From NCBI GenBank assembly GCA_964619265.1, contig CAZUCE010000066.1:1-9267 (forward strand): a stretch of 9,267 bases of DNA, given 5' to 3'. Source of the DNA: CAZUCE01 sp964619265 (lineage in GTDB: Bacteria; Planctomycetota; UBA1135; GCA-002686595). A program made the position numbers and the translations under genes. Below are positions 5,011 through 9,267 of this stretch, in pieces (position 1 is the stretch's first letter; each line of letters opens with the position of its first letter). The notes below the pieces were generated by a model. The model did not search any database, had not been told where the DNA came from, and was given only the letters and a program-made list of their open reading frames with translations.

Positions 5011-6822
5011 ATGACCTTTTTCAGCTCGGCTGCACTCGCAGCCTTTTCGCTTTCTGCGGCCCCCCAAACCGCCCTCGAAGTGGTCTCGATCTCCCCCCCG
5101 GCAAACGAGATCTTTGCGCTGACCGCCGCGCCGATCGTGGTCCAGCTCAACCAAGACGTCGCGGACTGGAGTGTCGATGCGAACAGCTTTCAGGTGCTGG
5201 GTCGGTGGAGCGGTGTGCACACGGGAACCCGCACGATCGCAGGCTCTACGCTGGTTTTCGAGCCCAGCCGACCGTTCTTTCCGGGCGAGCAGGTGACGGT
5301 TTCGCTCTCGCGGAACATCCAAACCTGGAGCGGTAGCCCTTTGACGGGCGGTTACGGCTGGCAGTACTGGACGCGCTCCACAAAGAGCAGCGGTTCGTTC
5401 CAACTCGCATCGATCTACGAGATCAAGCTGCCCGGGGAATTCCTCGTCCAAGCCTACGGCACCAGCGCTGTAGATCTGGACTCCGACGGTGACCCCGATT
5501 TCTCGATTCCCTGTGAGGTGTCCTCGGATGTACGCGTGTTCGAGAACCTCGGGTGCGGCCTCCTCTCGGGCCCTCAGGTGCACCAACTTCCGATCGGGTC
5601 GTTCCCGAGTTCGAACGACACCGCCGACTTCAATGGGGACCAGCGCGTCGACCTCGCGGTCGCCAACATCAACGGAGACTCCGCGAGCGTGCTGTTCGGC
5701 AGCGGGGCCGGCGGCTATCAGCCTTCGTTCGAGCATTCCGCCGGCGATATACCGCGGGCCATCGTGGCCATGGACGCCAATGCCGACGGGGCGACCGATT
5801 TGGTGATCGCCAACCTCGGCTCCTCAAACCTGAGCTACCTGCGCAACCAAAGCAACGGCGCGTTTGCCCCGGCGGTTTCCTTCGAAGGAGGCGGCGACGG
5901 CGAAGCCGCGCTTGCGTCGGTGGATGCCAACGGAGATGGGCGCTGGGATTTGTTTGTGGGTCATCGCAACTCGCAGACGGCGAGTTCGCAACTGGGCAAC
6001 GGAAACGGCCAATTCACCTTTCGCGACAGCACCTTCATCGGCGGCCAGTCCTGGGCGCTGGCCGCCGGCGATTTGGATGGCGACGGAGACGTGGACCTAA
6101 CCTCGGCCAACTCCTCCCAAAGCAATGTTGGGCTCGCGTTCAACGACGGGACCGGAGCGTGGTCCGGGACGCAAACGCTGATTGCGGGAGGCTTCACGAT
6201 CGCGACCGACCTCGGCGACATCGACGGCGACGGCGATCTGGACCTGGTGCTCTCGAATTTCTCCACGGCGGACTGGACGGTCTATCGCAACGACGGAACG
6301 GGGCAGTTCAGTCCCGCCCCCTCGCTACCCGCGACCCAGGCCGGTTCGTGCATGACGATCGTCGATCACGACTTGGATGGAGACTTGGACCTGATCGGAA
6401 TCGACGAGACCAGCGATCAGATCCTGGTGTTCGAGCAGGTCGACGTCACCCTCCCCGGCCTCCAGGCCGGCCAGTGCGGCGCCCAGCTGCGGGTGGACAA
6501 CCTGGCTGGTTCGGCCGGGTTCGGAGGAATCTCCCCGCACCCCGCCACGCCAGGCCGAGACCTGTTCCTCAGTCTCAGCGGCCAACCGTTCGCCTCCTCG
6601 CTCCTGGCGATCGGGCTTCCCAATTCGCCTGGGATGCAGTTGCCCTTTGGTTTGCTCAACGTGTCGGCCCAGATCGTCCTTACCCTCCCCGCAAGTTCGT
6701 CGGGGGGAAACTCCCTGCTGCCGGTCGAGATTCCGTTTGGGCTCCCGCCTGGCCTCGAGCTGGCCGTCCAGGCTTTTCAAGCGGGTCGCCTGAGCAACGC
6801 TGAAGTGCTGCGCCTGCAGTAG
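5011..6822 (+). CDS. Secreted FG-GAP/VCBS beta-propeller protein
   Basis: This 603-residue exported protein begins with a short signal peptide (about residues 1-17, MTFFSSAALAAFSLSA, oddly without a basic residue). Residues about 22-125 look like an SbsA/Big_5-type Ig-like domain (SISPPANE, VVQLNQDV, FEPSRPFFPGEQVTVSL). Seven calcium-type D.(D/N).DG..D(L/F) loops follow at 155, 206, 255, 305, 354, 403 and 452, spaced 51, 49, 50, 49, 49 and 49 residues. Such even spacing predicts a complete seven-bladed integrin-like FG-GAP propeller. Residues about 485-603 form a separate beta-rich domain ending LSNAEVLRLQ, of a kind I associate with secreted planctomycete proteins. The likely role is surface or extracellular binding with Ca2+-stabilised blades; no catalytic site is visible. 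There is no SD at the chosen ATG; the leader is C-rich. Confidence 0.88.
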   Translation: MTFFSSAALAAFSLSAAPQTALEVVSISPPANEIFALTAAPIVVQLNQDVADWSVDANSFQVLGRWSGVHTGTRTIAGSTLVFEPSRPFFPGEQVTVSLSRNIQTWSGSPLTGGYGWQYWTRSTKSSGSFQLASIYEIKLPGEFLVQAYGTSAVDLDSDGDPDFSIPCEVSSDVRVFENLGCGLLSGPQVHQLPIGSFPSSNDTADFNGDQRVDLAVANINGDSASVLFGSGAGGYQPSFEHSAGDIPRAIVAMDANADGATDLVIANLGSSNLSYLRNQSNGAFAPAVSFEGGGDGEAALASVDANGDGRWDLFVGHRNSQTASSQLGNGNGQFTFRDSTFIGGQSWALAAGDLDGDGDVDLTSANSSQSNVGLAFNDGTGAWSGTQTLIAGGFTIATDLGDIDGDGDLDLVLSNFSTADWTVYRNDGTGQFSPAPSLPATQAGSCMTIVDHDLDGDLDLIGIDETSDQILVFEQVDVTLPGLQAGQCGAQLRVDNLAGSAGFGGISPHPATPGRDLFLSLSGQPFASSLLAIGLPNSPGMQLPFGLLNVSAQIVLTLPASSSGGNSLLPVEIPFGLPPGLELAVQAFQAGRLSNAEVLRLQ

Positions 6823-6849
6823 GCCCGGGTAACCGGGAGACGGACCGGG

Positions 6850-6897
6850 CCGGATTCCTGCCACGTGGCGGCCTGTGCTGTCCCGGTAGGAAGCCGG
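6850..6897. other. Stem-loop with GCCACGTGGC palindrome
   Basis: CCGG-A-TTCCT (6850-6859) pairs with AGGAA-G-CCGG (6888-6897), nine pairs with one mismatch. The loop carries a perfect 10-bp palindrome, GCCACGTGGC (6860-6869). It lies between the VCBS gene and the Gp157-like gene. It could be a terminator without a T-run, a leader structure, or an operator around the G-box-like CACGTG core. Confidence 0.35.
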
Positions 6898-6927
6898 AGC
6901 GCGGGCAAGCAACGTCGGAAGAGGGCT

Positions 6928-6942
6928 ATGTTCTGGTCATGA
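6928..6942 (+). CDS. Possible four-codon leader peptide (MFWS)
   Basis: ATG-TTC-TGG-TCA-TGA begins 2 nt after the purine run GGAAGAGGG (6917-6925). Its TGA overlaps the ATG of the next gene (6939) as ATGA. The purine run is nearer to this ATG than to the main start (13 nt away), so ribosomes could load here and re-initiate. It may be coincidence. Confidence 0.2.
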   Translation: MFWS

Positions 6943-7295
6943 CCGAATCCGACGACGCGCAGCTCTCGGCTCTCGCCGGGCGGCTGTTCGACATGCGCGA
7001 AGAGAAGCGCTACCTGGAGAGTGAAATCGAGAAGGTCTCGGCCCAACTGGCCGAGGCCCTCGGGCCGGGCACCCGGCGAACCATAGGTCAGGTCGAGGTG
7101 CGCGTGGCCGAGGCGCGGCCCGGACTCAAGGTCGTGAAGGAGAGCGCCGTACCCGCGTCGTTCCTGACACCCAAGCCGGACCGCAAACGCTTGCTCGAGT
7201 ACGTACGGACAACCGGATTGGTCCCTGAGGGCGTCGAGGTGACCGACGGCCGCCCAACCGTTTACACAAAAGAGCTGCCGGCGGAGAACAGCTAG
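6939..7295 (+). CDS. Small coiled-coil protein, C-terminus like phage Gp157
   Basis: This 118-residue, charged, soluble protein has no signal peptide. Residues 5-42 are a long amphipathic helix, probably coiled coil (LFDMREEKRYLESEIEKVSA). Residues about 48-66 form a predicted beta pair (GQVEVRVAEARPGLKVV). Residues 71-111 read VPASFLTPKPDRKRLLEYVR, then a glycine-proline turn and VTDGRPTVYTK. This order, helix then strand then 'IP..Y....PDK..I...L..G..VPG.....', resembles the Siphovirus Gp157 family (phage resistance/Sie-type protein), though the match is by eye and remote. No other phage gene is in the window, so it may be a domesticated or merely analogous protein. The function is unknown. 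The start at 6939 overlaps a possible mini-ORF stop. Confidence 0.72.
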   Translation: MTESDDAQLSALAGRLFDMREEKRYLESEIEKVSAQLAEALGPGTRRTIGQVEVRVAEARPGLKVVKESAVPASFLTPKPDRKRLLEYVRTTGLVPEGVEVTDGRPTVYTKELPAENS

Positions 7296-7340
7296 GCAGG
7301 CCGGGCCCATGGAGAGCCTTCGAGCTCTCGCAGGCCGGGC
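7296..7340. repeat. Direct repeat GCAGGCCGGGC flanking a hairpin
   Basis: An 11-bp exact repeat occurs at 7296-7306, one base into the space after the Gp157-like gene's stop, and again at 7330-7340. Between the copies lies the hairpin GAGAGC-CTTCGA-GCTCTC (7312-7329). The copies are 34 nt apart in register. Confidence 0.55.
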
Positions 7341-7373
7341 GCCGAACGGGTAGCTTCCCGCAACCGCCCGGCC
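7333..7373 (+). terminator. Nested GC-rich hairpin after the Gp157-like gene
   Basis: GGCCGGGCG (7333-7341) pairs perfectly over 9 bp with CGCCCGGCC (7365-7373), and inside it CGGG (7347-7350) pairs with CCCG (7357-7360) around TAGCTT. There is no T-run, so it may be a weak or factor-assisted terminator, or an mRNA 3'-end structure for the gene ending at 7295. The second copy of GCAGGCCGGGC overlaps its left arm. Confidence 0.45.
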
Positions 7374-7423
7374 GCTCGGGGCTCCGCGGCGCCCCTCCCC
7401 ATTCCCCTTTGCCGACCCCCGCC

Positions 7424-7738
7424 ATGCTGCAGCCCAAAGTCATCACCAAGAGCGATCCGACCCGTCTCGTGATCGAGTGGACAGACGGGGAAACGACGGA
7501 ACGCTCGGCTGCGGAGCTCCGCAACCTGTGCCCCTGCGCGTTCTGCGTCGACGAACACACCGGGATCCAGCGCTACGACACCGAGTCCACCGCCGCGGAC
7601 CTCGAGACCCGCAACGTGCGCCTGGTCGGGCACTACGCCCTCGCGATCGGCTTCTCCGATGGACACGACCTGGGCATCTTCCCCTGGCAGCTGCTCTCGA
7701 ACGGCCGCGAGTTCCGGCGCACCGCAAGGGGCCGCTAG
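7424..7738 (+). CDS. DUF971 protein (BBOX N-terminal-like zinc domain)
   Basis: This 104-residue stand-alone DUF971 protein belongs to the family related to the N-terminal domain of gamma-butyrobetaine hydroxylase. The family signature is clear: LRNLCPCAFCVDE (32-44), VRLVGHYALAIGFSDGHDLG (65-84) and FPWQLL (86-91). Cys36, Cys38, Cys41 and His81 (in SDGHD) correspond to the zinc ligands of the BBOX1 N-terminal domain. In other bacteria DUF971 is often next to or fused with Mrp/ApbC Fe-S carrier ATPases; no such gene is visible here, so its role is open. I prefer the ATG at 7424; a TTG at 7409 would add five residues. There is no SD; the leader is GCCGACCCCCGCC. Confidence 0.92.
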   Translation: MLQPKVITKSDPTRLVIEWTDGETTERSAAELRNLCPCAFCVDEHTGIQRYDTESTAADLETRNVRLVGHYALAIGFSDGHDLGIFPWQLLSNGREFRRTARGR

Positions 7739-7930
7739 TCCCTCCTGCGGGAAGCCAAGGCCCTGTGACGAGCCCCCGGAGAAGCTTCCCTGCGAACGGG
7801 CCGGCCGGTTTCTTAGAACAGGTGTGTCGGCCCGCGTGGCCGTCCACTCGGGTGCCTATAGCGCGTCTTTTGGCTCCCTCAACGATCCCCATCCCGCGGC
7901 AGGAACAGCGAAATCTTCGGAGCGCTACCG
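7739..7930 (+). other. Spacer with likely porin promoter region
   Basis: This 192-nt spacer lies before the porin gene. TATAGC (7857-7862) resembles a -10 box, but the bases 17 nt upstream (CGTGGC) are not a good -35, so no promoter is called. No terminator with a T-run is visible after the DUF971 gene. Confidence 0.3.
7919..7922 (+). promoter_or_regulatory. Shine-Dalgarno GGAG for the porin gene
   Basis: GGAG lies 8 nt before the ATG at 7931, a normal SD spacing. It supports that start and contrasts with the SD-less, C-rich leaders of most other genes here. Confidence 0.6.
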
Positions 7931-9088
7931 ATGACAACTTTCCTACGTGGAGCCACCGCGCTCGTCGCGTTGGGCGGGCCCCTTTGGGCCTCGTCTGGCA
8001 CGACAAGCGACTGGCTCGGGCTGGATGAAGAACTCAACAGCCTGGCATCCACTGTCACCCTGCAAGGCAACGAGCCGAACTTCGGCGGGTTGCTGAGAAC
8101 GAACGTGCTGTGGTCAGACGACTTCAACGGCGGCACGCCGGGCGCCGAGGATCTCCTCGGCGCGGACATCACCGACGCCAAGCTCTGGGCACAGGGCGAC
8201 GTCGGAGAAATTGGCTGGCGAGTCATGATGGACTTCGCCAACTTTGGAGAATCGGCCCCGGGCGCCGGGGACGAAGTGACCTACCTAGCGGATCTGTTTG
8301 CAGGATCCCCTGGGGCGGAGTACTCGGCCCAGCTCCAGGATGCCTACGCAACCTGGAACCTCAGTGAGTCGCTGACTCTGACCTTTGGTCGCTTCCGCGC
8401 ACCGACAACCCGCTCCATGTGGGTCCCCTCCGAGCAGCTGCTGTTCCAGAACCGCTCTTTGCTCGGTGAATTTGGCTACCAGTTCAACGAGGGCGTCATG
8501 CTCTCGGGCAGCTACGAAAGCAACCTCTCCTGGTGGCTCTCGGCCCAGAATGGGATCGACGGTCTCGAGGACGATCTCAGTTTCAACGGACGGGTCGAGT
8601 ATGCCCTTGGCATGCCCGCCCCGACCTTCGAAGGCGCCTTCCTCAGCACGAACGAGATCGAAGCCACCATCGGCGTGTTCTACGGCGACGAAGGTCAACT
8701 CGGCAGCGGTAGCTACCTTGGCGGCGATTTGACCGCGAACATGGGATCGCTCTCGTTCTATGGCGAGCTCACCGATTTCGACGACGATTGGGCTCCGGTC
8801 CTCGGCAGTCGATTCGGCTCGGTGTTCGACGCCGGTGGAGCCACCCCCTGGTCGGTGACACTCAGCCTGATGCTCCAGCCAGAAACCTGGGAAATCGCGG
8901 CTCGCTACGAGGAACTCGACGACTTGGGCGACACCCGCCTGTTGACCCTCGGAGCGAACTACTACCTGACCGGGCACAACGCCAAGGCTCAGTTCAATGT
9001 GATCGACATCTCTTCGGACGTAGATGCTCAAGAGGGCACGATCTTCGGGCTCGGCCTGGTGGTTGGCCTCGAGGGCTACGGCGTTTGA
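7931..9088 (+). CDS. Porin-like outer-membrane beta-barrel
   Basis: This 385-residue protein has a signal peptide (MTTFLRGATALVALGGPLWA) followed by an acidic chain of alternating, Gly- and aromatic-rich strands typical of a beta-barrel. The segments IGWRVMMDFANFG (94-106), LQDAYATWNLSESLTLTFGR (135-154), FRAPTTRSMW (155-164), LLFQNRSLLGEFGYQFNEG (170-188) and NYYLTGHNAKAQFNV (343-357) follow the order of the phosphate-selective porin O/P (OprP-like) family. That family is the best guess; substrate specificity cannot be read from this sequence. The length is close to that family's. The last residues are LEGYGV, so the usual C-terminal Phe is absent. It implies an outer membrane. It is monocistronic as far as can be seen, with a GGAG SD upstream and strong hairpins downstream. 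Confidence 0.85.
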   Translation: MTTFLRGATALVALGGPLWASSGTTSDWLGLDEELNSLASTVTLQGNEPNFGGLLRTNVLWSDDFNGGTPGAEDLLGADITDAKLWAQGDVGEIGWRVMMDFANFGESAPGAGDEVTYLADLFAGSPGAEYSAQLQDAYATWNLSESLTLTFGRFRAPTTRSMWVPSEQLLFQNRSLLGEFGYQFNEGVMLSGSYESNLSWWLSAQNGIDGLEDDLSFNGRVEYALGMPAPTFEGAFLSTNEIEATIGVFYGDEGQLGSGSYLGGDLTANMGSLSFYGELTDFDDDWAPVLGSRFGSVFDAGGATPWSVTLSLMLQPETWEIAARYEELDDLGDTRLLTLGANYYLTGHNAKAQFNVIDISSDVDAQEGTIFGLGLVVGLEGYGV

Positions 9089-9117
9089 GGAGTGTTCTCT
9101 AAAGCGCTCTGAATCGA

Positions 9118-9143
9118 CCGTCCCCGGCGCCGCCGGGGGACGG
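9118..9143 (+). terminator. Hairpin 1 after the porin
   Basis: CCGTCCCC (9118-9125) pairs with GGGGACGG (9136-9143), and two more G-C pairs form inside after a one-base bulge. It lies 29 nt after the porin stop with no T-run behind it. It is the first of three consecutive hairpins and probably part of a compound termination or mRNA-stabilising region. Confidence 0.5.
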
Positions 9144-9152
9144 ATCGCACTC

Positions 9153-9186
9153 CGGCCGGGTCCCGCGCGAGCGCGGGGCCCGGCCG
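9153..9186 (+). terminator. Hairpin 2 after the porin, 16-bp GC stem
   Basis: CGGCCGGGTCCCGCGC (9153-9168) pairs with GCGCGGGGCCCGGCCG (9171-9186) along its whole length, with a single T-G wobble, around a minimal GA turn. It is followed by TTCT. This is the strongest stem in the window and the likely core terminator of the porin transcript. Confidence 0.7.
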
Positions 9187-9188
9187 TT

Positions 9189-9210
9189 CTCGTGGGCCCC
9201 AGGCCACGAG
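9189..9210 (+). terminator. Hairpin 3 after the porin
   Basis: CTCGTGG (9189-9195) pairs perfectly with CCACGAG (9204-9210) around GCCCCAGG. It starts 2 nt after hairpin 2 and has no T-run. The remaining bases, 9211-9267, hold nothing I can assign. Confidence 0.4.
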
Positions 9211-9267
9211 GACGGGAGTCAGAGGATCGCAACACGGTGTAGGCTCTTCCGAACCCTCCCGCCCGAC

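Noticed and set aside
4687..5736. 349-codon minus-strand frame
   Set aside because: It lies antisense to the membrane protein and the VCBS gene, is Arg-rich, and has no recognisable domain; a shadow frame at high G+C.
5473..6393. DNA-level tandem repeat or CRISPR-like array in the Asp-rich coding repeats
   Set aside because: The repetition is at the protein level (D.DGD..DL loops); the nucleotide repeats are diverged and have no constant spacer structure.
7834..7862. Promoter with TATAGC at 7857
   Set aside because: The -10-like box has no acceptable -35 at the right distance.
8285..9235. 316-codon minus-strand frame
   Set aside because: It is antisense to the porin and passes through the hairpin cluster; the porin has a signal peptide, family motifs and an SD, this has none.

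Overview
The window is about two-thirds G+C and looks like chromosomal DNA of a Gram-negative bacterium, most likely a planctomycete or close relative. That placement is an inference. It rests on the style of the secreted FG-GAP/VCBS-repeat protein and its C-terminal beta domain, on an outer-membrane porin, on a TPR protein type common in that phylum, and on the scarcity of Shine-Dalgarno (SD) sequences. There is no integrase, transposase, CRISPR array, phage structural gene or rRNA.

Layout. On the minus strand are rpsT (ribosomal protein S20, 32-286) and, upstream of it, a cytoplasmic TPR protein (373-1716). A GC-rich divergent spacer (1717-1991) separates them from a plus-strand run that fills the rest of the window. 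First come def (peptide deformylase, 1992-2537) and ribF (bifunctional riboflavin kinase/FAD synthetase, 2553-3491), 15 nt apart and probably one operon. A spacer of about 330 nt follows, with a candidate promoter, then tRNA-Phe(GAA) with encoded CCA (3819-3894). Next is a two-gene membrane module: an exported, C-terminally anchored protein (4055-4582) and a small polytopic membrane protein (4579-4905), joined by an ATGA overlap. Then a secreted protein (5011-6822) with an Ig-like domain, a predicted seven-bladed FG-GAP beta-propeller and a C-terminal beta domain; a small coiled-coil protein with a tail like phage Gp157 (6939-7295); a DUF971 protein (7424-7738); and a porin-like beta-barrel (7931-9088), followed by three consecutive hairpins.

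The first half is housekeeping: translation (S20, nascent-chain deformylation, tRNA-Phe) and flavin cofactor synthesis. The second half is envelope or export oriented, with genes of unknown role.

The items most worth a second look are the ATGA-coupled membrane pair, the seven-fold 49-51 residue repeat, the orphan Gp157-like gene, the hairpin cluster after the porin, and a recurrent C-rich, SD-less leader directly before six start codons. I see no complete, clearly novel multi-gene system such as a defence island. The membrane pair is the best candidate for an undescribed module.
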